From positions 1-58,216 of the forward strand of contig CAYRZU010000012.1 in NCBI GenBank assembly GCA_964428895.1: a stretch of DNA of 58,216 nt. Reading direction: 5' to 3'. The notes beneath the pieces are model-generated. The model did no database searches. It worked only from the letters and a program-made list of their open reading frames with translations, and was not told the DNA's origin. This document shows, piece after piece, positions 9,100 to 17,419 of the stretch. The position numbers and the translations under genes were made by a program. The DNA is from HyVt-337 sp964428895 (GTDB lineage: Bacteria; Planctomycetota; Phycisphaerae; SM23-33). Numbering within the stretch: position 1 is the first letter of the stretch; each line of letters opens with the position of its first letter.

Positions 9100-10305
9100 C
9101 TACTCCAGGATCTTGGTCACGACGCCAGCGCCAATGGTCCGACCACCTTCACGAATGGCGAACCGCAGGCCCTCTTCCATGGCGATCTCAGTATTGAGCA
9201 GATCCACTTCCATGGTCACGTTGTCGCCGGGCATGCACATTTCAGCGCCACCCAGTAGCTTGATCGTGCCGGTCACGTCGGTCGTGCGGAAGTAGAACTG
9301 CGGGCGATAACCGGTGAAGAACGGGTTGTGACGACCACCCTCTTCCTTGGTCAGCACGTAGACCTCGCCCTCGAACTTCTTGTGCGGGGTAATGCTGCCC
9401 GGCGCCGCCATCACCTGGCCGCGCTCCAGATCGTCCTTTTCCACGCCACGCAGCAGCAGGCCAACGTTGTCGCCCGCCTGGCCGTCGTCCAGCGTCTTGT
9501 TGAACATCTCAACGCCTGTGACGGTGGTCTTGCGCGTCTCGCCCAGACCGACGATTTCAACTTCCTCGCCGACCTTGATCTGCCCGCGTTCGATTCGGCC
9601 CGTACCAACCGTGCCGCGGCCCTTGATCGAAAAAACGTCTTCGACCGGCATCAGGAACGGCTTGTCAATTTCGCGTTCCGGCTCGGGGATGTACGTGTCC
9701 AACGCCTCGCACAGTTCCATGATCGCATCGGCGCCGGCGCCGCCGGGATCCTTGATCGCCTCGGTGGCCGAGCCCTTGATGACCGGAGCGTTGTCGCCGT
9801 CGAAGTCGTACTTGCTCAGCAGTTCGCGAACTTCCAGTTCGACCAGCTCGAGCAGTTCTTCGTCATCGACCAGGTCGGCCTTGTTGAGGAAAACCACCAG
9901 CCGAGGCACGTTGACCTGACGAGCCAGCAGCACGTGTTCGCGCGTCTGCGGCATCGGGCCGTCAGCGGCCGAGACCACCAGGATGGCGCCATCCATCTGA
10001 GCGGCGCCGGTGATCATGTTCTTGACGTAATCGGCGTGGCCGGGGCAATCGACGTGCGCGTAGTGACGATTCTCGGTCTCGTATTCGACGTGGGCCGTGG
10101 CGATCGTCAGAATCTTTGTCGGGTCGCGGCGACCTTGCGATTCCGAAGCCTTGGCAATGTCGTCATAGCTCTTGGCCTTGCAGAAGCCCTTGGCCTCAAG
10201 GACGAGCGTCATCGCCGACGTCAGCGTCGTCTTGCCGTGGTCAACGTGGCCAATGGTGCCAACGTTCACGTGCGGCTTCTTCCTGTCGAATACTTCCTTA
10301 GCCAT
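9100..10305 (-). CDS. tuf: Elongation factor Tu with remodelled switch I
   Basis: EF-Tu delivers aminoacyl-tRNA to the ribosome in a GTP-dependent way. The 401-residue protein has the P-loop GHVDHGKT (19-26), DCPGHADY (86-93), NKADL (141-145), and intact domains 2 and 3 (GRGTVGTGRIERG, YRPQFYFRTTDVTG, ending RFAIREGGRTIGAGVV). Switch I is unusual: where E. coli reads EEKARGITINTSHVEY, this one reads SQGRRDPTKILTIATAHVEY, about five residues longer and with K-I-L-T-I for R-G-I-T-I. The Mg-binding Thr appears retained. I recall comparable sequences in planctomycete EF-Tu. ATG 10305 follows AGAGGAG. Confidence 0.97.
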   Translation of the reverse strand: MAKEVFDRKKPHVNVGTIGHVDHGKTTLTSAMTLVLEAKGFCKAKSYDDIAKASESQGRRDPTKILTIATAHVEYETENRHYAHVDCPGHADYVKNMITGAAQMDGAILVVSAADGPMPQTREHVLLARQVNVPRLVVFLNKADLVDDEELLELVELEVRELLSKYDFDGDNAPVIKGSATEAIKDPGGAGADAIMELCEALDTYIPEPEREIDKPFLMPVEDVFSIKGRGTVGTGRIERGQIKVGEEVEIVGLGETRKTTVTGVEMFNKTLDDGQAGDNVGLLLRGVEKDDLERGQVMAAPGSITPHKKFEGEVYVLTKEEGGRHNPFFTGYRPQFYFRTTDVTGTIKLLGGAEMCMPGDNVTMEVDLLNTEIAMEEGLRFAIREGGRTIGAGVVTKILE

Positions 10306-10453
10306 TCGTCCTACTCCTCTTTCGTATGTCCGTTGTGACTATGATTCCCTGGGACGAGCCCGTCCGCCGCCGCGACGACTCAGCGCGCGGCCGGCTATAC
10401 TTGTTTCCTAGCGCCCGCAGCCGACACATCAACCACGAACGTTCCGTAAGCAA

Positions 10454-10525
<72 letters not shown>

Positions 10526-10537
10526 ACTTGCCGTCAG

Positions 10538-10557
10538 CCCAGCGCAGCAGCGCTGGG
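10538..10557 (-). other. Leader hairpin upstream of tRNA-Thr
   Basis: A perfect 8-bp stem, CCCAGCGC with GCGCTGGG around a 4-base loop, sits 12 bases before the tRNA-Thr 5' end, within the predicted operon leader. It may set up processing of the tRNA precursor. Confidence 0.5.
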
Positions 10558-10609
10558 GGCGACGCCCGGTGTAAGTACACACCCACCACCGAGTTTACAC
10601 AGATCGGAC

Positions 10610-10637
10610 AGTTTAGCTCCCCCGACGAAAGTGTCAA
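10610..10637 (-). promoter_or_regulatory. Promoter of the tRNA-Thr/tuf/rpl/rpo operon
   Basis: On the minus strand a perfect -35 hexamer TTGACA (10632-10637) stands 16 bases from TAAACT (10610-10615). Transcription would start near 10603, about 78 bases before tRNA-Thr. The bases further upstream are rich in A/T tracts (TTCAAAAAGTC, TCAAAAAGAC), which fits an UP element of a strong growth-related promoter. Confidence 0.72.
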
Positions 10638-10746
10638 AGTCTTTTTGACGCTTTCTTACGACTTTTTGAACCCCTTACGATAACTGGCACGCCCGTCGCA
10701 TCAGCCCCTCCCAACAACCATCGCCCCGGCCACTCCCGACAAAGAA

Positions 10747-10783
10747 AAGAACGGGTGGCGGATCATATCCGCCACCCGTTCTT
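10747..10783 (-). terminator. Intrinsic terminator after glmS
   Basis: A perfect 17-bp stem with a 3-base loop (AAGAACGGGTGGCGGAT, then complement) lies 30 bp past the glmS stop. On the minus strand TTCTTTTCTTTG follows, a T-rich tail suited to intrinsic termination. The 3-base loop and long stem make it one of the clearest terminators in the window. Confidence 0.85.
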
Positions 10784-10813
10784 GATCCAAACAAGGGATA
10801 TGCCCTTGGCGTG

Positions 10814-12655
10814 TTACTCGACTGTCACGCTCTTGGCGAGATTGCGGGGCTTGTCGACGTTGCATCCTCTGGCGACGGCCGCGTGATAGGCAATCAATTG
10901 AAGAGGGACGACCGTGAGCATCGGCTGAAGCGGAACCGGTGCGTCTGGAACGTAAATTACGTTATCAGAATACGTTTTAATCTCTTCGTCGCCTTCGGTC
11001 GCTACCGCGATGATCTCTCCCTTCCGGGCCCGGACTTCTTCGATGTTGCCGATGACCTTGTCATAGGTCTCGGAGCGAGTGGCCACGAAGACAACCGGCA
11101 TGCCCTCGTGGATCAGGGCGATTGGCCCGTGTTTCATCTCGGCGGCAGGCAAGCCCTCGGCGTGTATGTAACTGATTTCCTTTAACTTAAGGGCCCCTTC
11201 CAGGGCGACCGGATAGTTGTAGCCGCGACCCAGGAATAGCCAGTTGTCCCTGTCGACATGCTTGGCGACCATGTCCTTGATAGCGTCGGACTGCTGGAGG
11301 ATCTTCTCGATCTTATCGGGGATGTCCTGCAAGGCCTTCATGTACATTTCAGTCATCGACTGGCTCATGAATTTTCGCCGGCCGAGCATGATTGCAACCA
11401 TTGTCTGTACAACAAGTTGACACGTAAAGGCTTTGGTTGAGGCCACGCCGATCTCAGGCCCGGCGTGCAGATAGACACCGGCATCGGTGTCGCGGGCGAT
11501 GGTCGAGCCCACCGCGTTGACGATGCCCAGGGCCAAGGCCCCCTTCTGCTTGGCCTCACGAAGGGCCGCCAGCGTGTCGGCCGTTTCGCCCGACTGGCTG
11601 ATAGCGACGACCACCGTGCCGTCCTCCACGATCGGATTGCGGTAGCGAAACTCGCTGGCGTACTCGACCTCGGTCGGCACGCGGGCGAGATCCTCGAACA
11701 GGTACTCACCGACCAGCCCGGCATGCCAGGCCGTCCCGCAGGCGGTCAGAATAATCTTGCGCGCCTTGACCAGCTCGCGGTCGACGCCCCCCAGCCCGCC
11801 CAGTTTGATCTGCATTTCCCGCATATCCAGTCGGCCGCCCGTGCAGGTGCGAACCACGTCGGGCTGCTCGAAGATCTCCTTGAGCATGAAGTGCTCGAAG
11901 CCGCCCTTGGCGATTTCCTCGACGCTCCATTCGATCTGATCGATTTCCTTCGTGACCGGAACGTTGTCGATGGTCGTCGTCCGCATACCGTCCCGGCCGA
12001 TGACGGCCATCTCGTTATCGTTTAGATAGATCACGTTGGCTGTGTGTTCCACGATGGCCGAGGCGTCGGAGGCGACCACATATTCGTCGTTGCCCACGCC
12101 GATGATCAGGGGGCTGCCCTTGCGGGCCACGATGAGCTGGTCGGGCTCGTCCGCACACAGCACCGCGATGCCGTAGGTGCCGGTCACCTCTTGCAGGGCC
12201 GCACGAACGGCCTCCTCGACCGAGACCTCGCCGGGCTTGTACAAGTGGCCGATCAGTTGGCTGAGAACTTCCGTGTCGGTCTCACTGGCGAAGACCACGC
12301 CCTGGCCTTCGAGAAACTGCTTGAGCGGGCCGTAGTTCTCGATGATGCCGTTGTGGACCACGGCGATGCGGCCGGACGCATCCGGATGGGGGTGGGCGTT
12401 GACGCCGTTGGGTTCGCCGTGCGTGGCCCAGCGCGTATGGGCAATGCCGATCGTGCCGGCGTCGACGATGGGATCGGCCTCGGCCAGCGCTTCGACCTCG
12501 CTAACGCGGCCCGGGCACTTCTGAATGCCGAGCTGACCGTCATGGAATACACAGACGCCCGCGGAGTCGTAGCCGCGGTATTCCAGACGCTTCAGCCCTT
12601 CGATCAGTAACCCGCGAGCCTTCTTTGAACCAACGTAGCCAACAATGCCACACAT
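10814..12655 (-). CDS. glmS: Glutamine--fructose-6-phosphate aminotransferase (isomerizing)
   Basis: Makes glucosamine-6-phosphate from fructose-6-phosphate and glutamine, the first step to UDP-GlcNAc for peptidoglycan and LPS. The 613 residues match the full family. The N-terminal glutaminase begins MCGIVGYVG with the catalytic Cys2, followed by HTRWATHGEPN and HNGIIENY. Two SIS sugar-isomerase domains follow (ACGTAWHAGLVGEYLFE, then AISQSGETADT), with EGLPAAEMKHGPIALI and the conserved C-terminus KPRNLAKSVTVE. ATG 12655 has AGGAGA eight bases upstream. The gene stands alone, with its own extended -10 promoter candidate and a strong terminator. The roughly 90-base leader shows no convincing glmS ribozyme core. 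Confidence 0.97.
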   Translation of the reverse strand: MCGIVGYVGSKKARGLLIEGLKRLEYRGYDSAGVCVFHDGQLGIQKCPGRVSEVEALAEADPIVDAGTIGIAHTRWATHGEPNGVNAHPHPDASGRIAVVHNGIIENYGPLKQFLEGQGVVFASETDTEVLSQLIGHLYKPGEVSVEEAVRAALQEVTGTYGIAVLCADEPDQLIVARKGSPLIIGVGNDEYVVASDASAIVEHTANVIYLNDNEMAVIGRDGMRTTTIDNVPVTKEIDQIEWSVEEIAKGGFEHFMLKEIFEQPDVVRTCTGGRLDMREMQIKLGGLGGVDRELVKARKIILTACGTAWHAGLVGEYLFEDLARVPTEVEYASEFRYRNPIVEDGTVVVAISQSGETADTLAALREAKQKGALALGIVNAVGSTIARDTDAGVYLHAGPEIGVASTKAFTCQLVVQTMVAIMLGRRKFMSQSMTEMYMKALQDIPDKIEKILQQSDAIKDMVAKHVDRDNWLFLGRGYNYPVALEGALKLKEISYIHAEGLPAAEMKHGPIALIHEGMPVVFVATRSETYDKVIGNIEEVRARKGEIIAVATEGDEEIKTYSDNVIYVPDAPVPLQPMLTVVPLQLIAYHAAVARGCNVDKPRNLAKSVTVE

Positions 12656-12751
12656 AGACCGGTCTCCTGGTGATTAGAGCACTCAGTAACTTATCGGAAA
12701 ATGAACTACCGAAAATTCGCCCCCTCCCAAAAACCATCGGCAGTGAGAACC

Positions 12752-12760
12752 ATCATACCA
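12752..12760 (-). promoter_or_regulatory. Candidate extended -10 promoter for glmS
   Basis: TGGTATGAT on the minus strand fits an extended -10 element (TGnTATAAT with one mismatch) about 95 bases before the glmS ATG. No good -35 hexamer is seen, as is usual for extended -10 promoters. Sequence match only. Confidence 0.4.
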
Positions 12761-12811
12761 CCGCCCCCATCCAGCTAAAAGGCGATCCGAACGCCCGGGA
12801 GAGCCCTTCCT

Positions 12812-13966
12812 TCAATACTCACAGACTTCCGACCAGGCTTCCATGACGGTTTGGACCGCCTCCCAAGGCGTGTCGGGGAAGAGGCAGTCGACTGGGGAGA
12901 GGATGAAGCCGCCGCCGGCGCCGAGAATCTCGACGGCCTCAAAGACGGCCTTGCGGATTTCGTCGCGGCTGCCGCGGCCGAGCGTGATGGCTGAATTCAT
13001 GCCGCCCAGCGTAGCTACCTGATCGCCGAGCGTGTCCTTGACCACGCGAAGGTCGGCCCCCCCTTGGACGGGATCAACGTGATAGAGCACGTCGAGGCCG
13101 AGCGATTTGAAATCCTCGAGCAGGGCCATGATCCCAGCGCTCATGGTCCAGCCGAACTTGGCGCCCGCGTGGTGGGCGATGTCGATCAGTTCCTTCGCCC
13201 GCGGCGCGAAGAACCGGCGAAACAGCTCCGGCGACCAAAAATGCGTGCCCTCGTACCAGCCGCGGCGGAGAAGCACGTCTACGCCGGCTTCGGCTAGCAG
13301 TTCCGTGTCACGCTTATCGACCGCGTGAAGGAGGTCCACAAGTTCCTCGAAGGCCTCTGCCTGATCAACCGCCATCAGCACCGCCCCCTGCACACCACAC
13401 AGCCAAATGACCGCGTCGGCTGTGTTCGATCCCCAGCCGACGACGGTCACGCCAAGTTCGTCGGCCTGCTTCTTGGTCTCGGCAGCGATACGACGGAACT
13501 CGTCGATCTGCTCGTCGGCCGGTTCGTTCAGGATGTATCGCAGCTTGTCAATGTCGGCCGCACTGGTTACCGCGTGTTCGACCGCGCGGGGCACATTGTA
13601 ATCATCGAACAGTTGCACCTCGTCGGCCTGGGTCAAGTTCTCGCCGAAACTACTACCGGTCAGCCGAACCGCGTGGCGCAAGATGCCGGCGGGTGTTGCG
13701 TATTCCTTATATAGGAGCGGATAGGGCTGGTCGGCGGTGGGCTCTTCTCGCCAAGCCCGAACCGTTGCCTCCGGATGCGTTCTACCGGGCCCACCCACAC
13801 TCAGTACGTGATCGACCCCCATCGGACCCCACTTGCCGATGCGCTCGGCCTCGGTGGACCATCCGTATTTCGCCGGCGGCTCGAAGCCGAACAGATTGAA
13901 GAACAGCGGCACCCGGTCCGGCTGGCCACCCCCCATCGCCGTCAGCATCCGCTCGCGCGACGTCAT
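12812..13966 (-). CDS. Uroporphyrinogen decarboxylase (URO-D) family protein, probably not HemE
   Basis: A 384-residue TIM-barrel protein of the URO-D superfamily, which includes haem-pathway HemE and corrinoid methyltransferases such as MtaA. It begins MTSRERMLTAMGGGQPDRVP, a start shared by the non-HemE members, and ends with GAGGGFILSPVDCLFPDTPW, their usual C-terminal block. The N-terminal arginine motif that binds uroporphyrinogen in HemE is absent, so haem synthesis is unlikely; a methyl-transfer or carbohydrate-linked role is possible. An in-frame ATG four codons earlier (13978) is an alternative start; the still longer frame overlaps the divergent gene. It is divergent from a glycoside hydrolase gene with a 151-bp gap. 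Substrate unknown. Confidence 0.82.
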   Translation of the reverse strand: MTSRERMLTAMGGGQPDRVPLFFNLFGFEPPAKYGWSTEAERIGKWGPMGVDHVLSVGGPGRTHPEATVRAWREEPTADQPYPLLYKEYATPAGILRHAVRLTGSSFGENLTQADEVQLFDDYNVPRAVEHAVTSAADIDKLRYILNEPADEQIDEFRRIAAETKKQADELGVTVVGWGSNTADAVIWLCGVQGAVLMAVDQAEAFEELVDLLHAVDKRDTELLAEAGVDVLLRRGWYEGTHFWSPELFRRFFAPRAKELIDIAHHAGAKFGWTMSAGIMALLEDFKSLGLDVLYHVDPVQGGADLRVVKDTLGDQVATLGGMNSAITLGRGSRDEIRKAVFEAVEILGAGGGFILSPVDCLFPDTPWEAVQTVMEAWSEVCEY

Positions 13967-14066
13967 ATCGTTCCGCATAATGAGGGCGATTGTCGGGGCA
14001 CCCAATCCCCGTTGGCAAGACAAACATCCGGTGCTGGCGTCACAGGCGCTCGGTCGGTAGGCTGCT

Positions 14067-14094
14067 GTCCGAATCACGGACGCCAAGTCCGAAT
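14067..14094. promoter_or_regulatory. Phased GTCCG repeats upstream of the glycoside hydrolase gene
   Basis: Three copies of a 5-base element lie exactly 10 bp apart: GTCCG (14067), CGGAC (14077) and GTCCG (14087). The first and third extend to GTCCGAAT. The spacing of one helical turn puts them on one face of the DNA, 24 bases before the hydrolase ATG, between two divergent genes. This suggests a regulator-binding site; no regulator is identified. Confidence 0.35.
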
Positions 14095-14117
14095 ACAACC
14101 CGAATCTGAGGACCAAC

Positions 14118-15422
14118 ATGTTCTACATCGCCAGAGACGCTAAGACCGGCAACATTTGGGATACGTGGCTGTATCTGCATAAGGGGACGTACTACCTGTA
14201 CTATCTGGCGGCCGGCGGTGAGCAGTGGGATAACACCTCAATGGCCACGAGCCCAGACGGCGTGCATTGGGACGAGATCGGCCCGGTATTGGTCAAGCGC
14301 CCCGAGGCCACCTGGATGGGCACCGGCAGCACCTGGGCCAGCCCGAACTTTGCCAAGGATGGCAAGTTCCAGATCAACTTCTCGGAATGGACCGGGCCGC
14401 GACAGACGATCTTCTTTGCCGAGTCGACCGATCTGATCCACTGGACCAAGCTGAGCGACGACTACGAGTTTGTCCAGGACGAGCGATGGTACCACCCTCA
14501 AGGGCGATGGGACTGCATCTGGGTCATCGAACGCCCCGGCGGCGGCCTGTACGGTTACTGGACCGCCACCCCCAACGACGAGACCGGCGGGCGGTTCGGC
14601 TTCGGCCAATCCATGGACGGCGTAACGTGGGAGGCGCTCCTGCCGCCGGTGGTCACCGGCCTCCACGAAGGCGAGGGGGAGGTCGGGGCCATCGAGAAGA
14701 TCGGCGACACCTACGTCATGATGTTCGGCCTCGGCGGCGACATGTACACCCTCCTGGCCGAGAAGCCCGAAGGGCCCTTCCGCCTGGCCGAAACCAACCC
14801 CATGCTACTGGGCGGCAACACCTACTTCTCCCGCTTCTTCCGGACCGACGACGACCTGCTGGCCAACCACCATTCCATGCCGCAGGACCGGAACGTGCAT
14901 ATGGGCCTGCTCAAACGAGTGGATGTGGATGACGCCGGGGCTATCCGTCTGGCGTATTGGCCGGGCAACGACGTCCTGAAGGTCGAACCCGTTGACGTTG
15001 CCGCCCCGGCCGACCCGGGCGAAGACATCGCCATGCTAGAGACTGTCTTCGACGCCGAACGCGGCTTCGTGTTGGAAGGCGACCTTCAGCTACCCTCCGA
15101 CGGCGGCCCCCCACGGGGATTGTTCTTCGAATGTCAGGACGGCAGCGGGGCTGCGGCGCTGTTCGCCGCAGATGGCTCGGCCGAACTCGGCACGATGACG
15201 CCCGATGGCCAGTTCGAGAGGACCTTCGCCGAAGATCGCCAGATGACGTTCAGCTCACCGGCCCGATTCCGCCTGATGCTCCAGCATTCGCTGCTGGAGC
15301 TCTACCTGGATGAGATCCTGATCGAGTGCTTCAGCCTGAAGACCGCCTCTACCGGACGAATCGGCCTGATCGGCGGAGGGGATCCAACCGCGATCACCGG
15401 GCTGAAAGCCTGGAAGGCCTGA
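14118..15422 (+). CDS. Beta-propeller glycoside hydrolase (GH32/GH43/GH130-like)
   Basis: The 434-residue protein reads like a five-bladed beta-propeller glycosidase. The N-terminus has NIWDTWLYLHKGTYYLYYL; repeated blade motifs follow (SMATSPDGVHWDEIG, FFAESTDLIHWTKL, GFGQSMDGVTWEAL). The last ~130 residues form a beta-sandwich like that of GH32 enzymes (LDEILIECFSLKT, then GRIGLIGGG). The classical GH32 WMNDPNG nucleophile motif is not present, so the exact family and substrate are open; acidic candidates are D near residue 14 and the EGEGE stretch. No signal peptide is seen, so it probably acts in the cytoplasm on imported sugars. ATG 14118 follows GAGGA with a 6-base gap. Confidence 0.75.
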   Translation: MFYIARDAKTGNIWDTWLYLHKGTYYLYYLAAGGEQWDNTSMATSPDGVHWDEIGPVLVKRPEATWMGTGSTWASPNFAKDGKFQINFSEWTGPRQTIFFAESTDLIHWTKLSDDYEFVQDERWYHPQGRWDCIWVIERPGGGLYGYWTATPNDETGGRFGFGQSMDGVTWEALLPPVVTGLHEGEGEVGAIEKIGDTYVMMFGLGGDMYTLLAEKPEGPFRLAETNPMLLGGNTYFSRFFRTDDDLLANHHSMPQDRNVHMGLLKRVDVDDAGAIRLAYWPGNDVLKVEPVDVAAPADPGEDIAMLETVFDAERGFVLEGDLQLPSDGGPPRGLFFECQDGSGAAALFAADGSAELGTMTPDGQFERTFAEDRQMTFSSPARFRLMLQHSLLELYLDEILIECFSLKTASTGRIGLIGGGDPTAITGLKAWKA

Positions 15423-15423
15423 C

Positions 15424-15612
15424 TTACGCCAACGCTTTCATCAACAGCCACAATGCGATAATGGCCGTGACGCCGTGAAAGGCCACACCGCCCCAGAAGC
15501 CACCCTTGGTGGCCTTTTCCTTACCCACAAACAGGCCGCACAGCGTGCCGATGATGCAGATGGCCGAGGCCAGCCAGACCACGATTGCGCCAATCCACCA
15601 TAGCCAGTTCAT
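15424..15612 (-). CDS. Mini membrane protein, downstream member of a tandem pair
   Basis: A 62-residue hydrophobic protein. Two membrane spans are predicted by eye (about 4-29 and 42-60), separated by a short basic loop (GKEKATKGG). It shares the motif FW-x2-V-x-FH-x-VTA with its upstream neighbour (FWGGVAFHGVTAIIA here, FWLAVGFHAVTASVA there), so the two look like a duplication. Its ATG overlaps the neighbour's TGA as ATGA, so translation is probably coupled and the products may work together, for example as a hetero-oligomer. No function recognised. Confidence 0.7.
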   Translation of the reverse strand: MNWLWWIGAIVVWLASAICIIGTLCGLFVGKEKATKGGFWGGVAFHGVTAIIALWLLMKALA

Positions 15613-15833
15613 GATGCCGCCTCCCCTTGCTCGCAGGCCGCATCCTTGCGCCGCGCTACCGTCAGTAGAACAGCCGCAACGGAGGCCGTGACGGCGTGGA
15701 AGCCCACCGCCAGCCAGAACCGCGGCGCCGACACGTCGTAGGACTTGCGAATGACCGAGATCACAGCGTCTGTGATGCAGGTCAACGAGGCCGCCAACAG
15801 CACCACCGCCAGAATCAGACACAGGGCTTTCAT
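15609..15833 (-). CDS. Mini membrane protein, upstream member of a tandem pair
   Basis: A 74-residue protein with two membrane spans (about 3-26 and 39-60) and a charged C-terminal tail (RRKDAACEQGEAAS). The second span begins with FWLAVGFHAVTA, closely like the downstream gene. ATG at 15833 is preceded by AAAGGCGG. It lies 52 bp after the polyphosphate:AMP phosphotransferase stop on the same strand, so it may belong to the same operon. A longer open frame running back into pap is a shadow of that gene. Function unknown. Confidence 0.68.
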   Translation of the reverse strand: MKALCLILAVVLLAASLTCITDAVISVIRKSYDVSAPRFWLAVGFHAVTASVAAVLLTVARRKDAACEQGEAAS

Positions 15834-15885
15834 GGGCCACCGCCTTTCGTGATGTGAACCCGACCCGACGGGCCCGCGCCGCACG

Positions 15886-17379
15886 CTACCCCAGCCGCTT
15901 CTCGATGGCGTCGCAGACGGTCTCCAGCACCTTGACTCGCGCGAACCACTTGCAGTTGGATTCGGCCACGGTCCACGGCGCGTGCGGCGTGGAGGTCCGC
16001 AGGAGCATCTCCTCGACGGCCGCTTGGTACTCGTCCCACTTCTCGCGGTTGCGCCAGTCCTCGTCGGTGATCTTCCACCGCTTGTACTCGGTCTCCTGCC
16101 GCGCGTTGAATCGCCGCAACTGCTCATCCGGGTCGATGTGAATCCAGAACTTCTGCACCACCGCACCGAAGTTGGTCCAGTGACGTTCCATCTGGTTGAT
16201 CTCGTGATAGGCCCGCCGCCACTCCTGAGCCGTGCAAAAGCCTTCCACTCGTTCAACCAGTACACGTCCGTACCACGACCGGTCGAAGATCGTCATGTGG
16301 CCGGCCTTGGGAAACTGCGACCAGAACCGCCATAGATAATGATGGGCCTTCTCGATGTCGTTCGGGGCGGCCACCGGCACGACCTCATACCCGCGCGGGT
16401 CCAACTCACGGACCAACCGACGGATGTTGCCCCCCTTGCCCGCGGCGTCCCAGCCTTCATAGACCAACACCACCGGGATACGCCGAACGTAAATCTCGTG
16501 CTCCAGATCGCGCAGGCGTTTCTGGCCCGCGTCGAGACGATCGCGGTATTCCTCACGCTCCAACGATTGCGACAGGTCCGCCTGGTGCAGCAGAGACGTC
16601 CGCAGGTCTTCGGGAATGGCCGCCGGCGCCGCAGCCCGTGGCCTCGCGGCTTGGCCCTGCCCGCTCTCGACCGCCGCAATCCGCTGCTCAATGGCGGTGG
16701 CCACTCTGTTGAATATCTTCAGCGTCGCAAAGCGATGGTCGGTCGATTCGATCACCGTCCACGGGGCGTGGTCTTCTTCAGTCTGGGCCAGCATCTCGTC
16801 GGCGGCGACCAGGTAGTCGTCGTATTGCTTGTGGCGTTTGCGGTCGTCCTTGGTCACGCGCCACGCGGTGGCCGGGTTCTTGGCCAGCTTCTTCAGTCGC
16901 TTGGCTTGGGTTCCCTTGGAGATATGGAGGAAGAACTTAATCAGCACCGTGCCGCTATCGGCCAGTTGTTCCTCCAACCCGCGAATGTCCGAAAACGCCA
17001 ACGCCAGGTCCTCTCCCTTCCGGTCGCCCGCCATGCGGTCGTCCAGTACGTGGCGGTACCAGCTTCGGTCGACAATCGCAATCCGCCCCGCCGGCGGCGT
17101 AGCCACCCAATACCGCCACAGGAAAGGCCGCAATGCCTCTTCCTCGTTGGGCGGCGGAAAATGCGTAACCAAATGCCCGCGCGGATCGAGCGGCAGGATC
17201 AGCTCGTTGATCAGCGTGCCCTTGCCCGCGGCGTCCCAGCCCTCGAACACAATCAGTACCGGGATGCCCAGTTCCTTCACACGGCGTTGGAGTGCCGCCA
17301 AGCGAAGCTCGGCCGGTTCCTTGGCCCGCTTGTATTCCGCCTTGTCGACTTTGCGCGAAAGATCGATGCTCTCTAACAT
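15886..17379 (-). CDS. pap: Polyphosphate:AMP phosphotransferase (two-domain PPK2)
   Basis: Transfers phosphate from polyphosphate to AMP, giving ADP. The 497 residues hold two PPK2 domains in tandem, the arrangement of class II enzymes. Each has a Walker A (GWDAAGKG at about 47-54 and 309-316) and a Walker B-type motif (DRSWYR at about 104, DRSWYG at about 366). Both also keep the family's APWTV segment (DHAPWTVIES, PHAPWTVAES). An Ala/Pro-rich linker near residue 245 joins them. ATG 17379 was preferred over GTG 17388 because AGGGAGG stands eight bases before the ATG but abuts the GTG. It follows an APC transporter by 40 bp and precedes the two mini membrane proteins. Confidence 0.92.
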   Translation of the reverse strand: MLESIDLSRKVDKAEYKRAKEPAELRLAALQRRVKELGIPVLIVFEGWDAAGKGTLINELILPLDPRGHLVTHFPPPNEEEALRPFLWRYWVATPPAGRIAIVDRSWYRHVLDDRMAGDRKGEDLALAFSDIRGLEEQLADSGTVLIKFFLHISKGTQAKRLKKLAKNPATAWRVTKDDRKRHKQYDDYLVAADEMLAQTEEDHAPWTVIESTDHRFATLKIFNRVATAIEQRIAAVESGQGQAARPRAAAPAAIPEDLRTSLLHQADLSQSLEREEYRDRLDAGQKRLRDLEHEIYVRRIPVVLVYEGWDAAGKGGNIRRLVRELDPRGYEVVPVAAPNDIEKAHHYLWRFWSQFPKAGHMTIFDRSWYGRVLVERVEGFCTAQEWRRAYHEINQMERHWTNFGAVVQKFWIHIDPDEQLRRFNARQETEYKRWKITDEDWRNREKWDEYQAAVEEMLLRTSTPHAPWTVAESNCKWFARVKVLETVCDAIEKRLG

Positions 17380-17419
17380 GTCGGTCACCTCCCTGTGGGC
17401 ATCCTACCACACGGCGCCG

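Noticed and set aside
12772..12791. Terminator after the URO-D gene (GGCG...CGCC then TTTT on the minus strand)
   Set aside because: Only four solid base pairs with a mismatch; too weak to list with confidence.
12656..12811. glmS ribozyme/riboswitch in the glmS leader
   Set aside because: The leader is only about 90 bases and shows no cleavage-core or pseudoknot pattern I could recognise; the element is mainly known from Firmicutes and relatives.
12812..13966. Assignment of the URO-D family gene as hemE
   Set aside because: The N-terminal substrate-binding arginine motif of HemE is missing and the ends match other URO-D branches.
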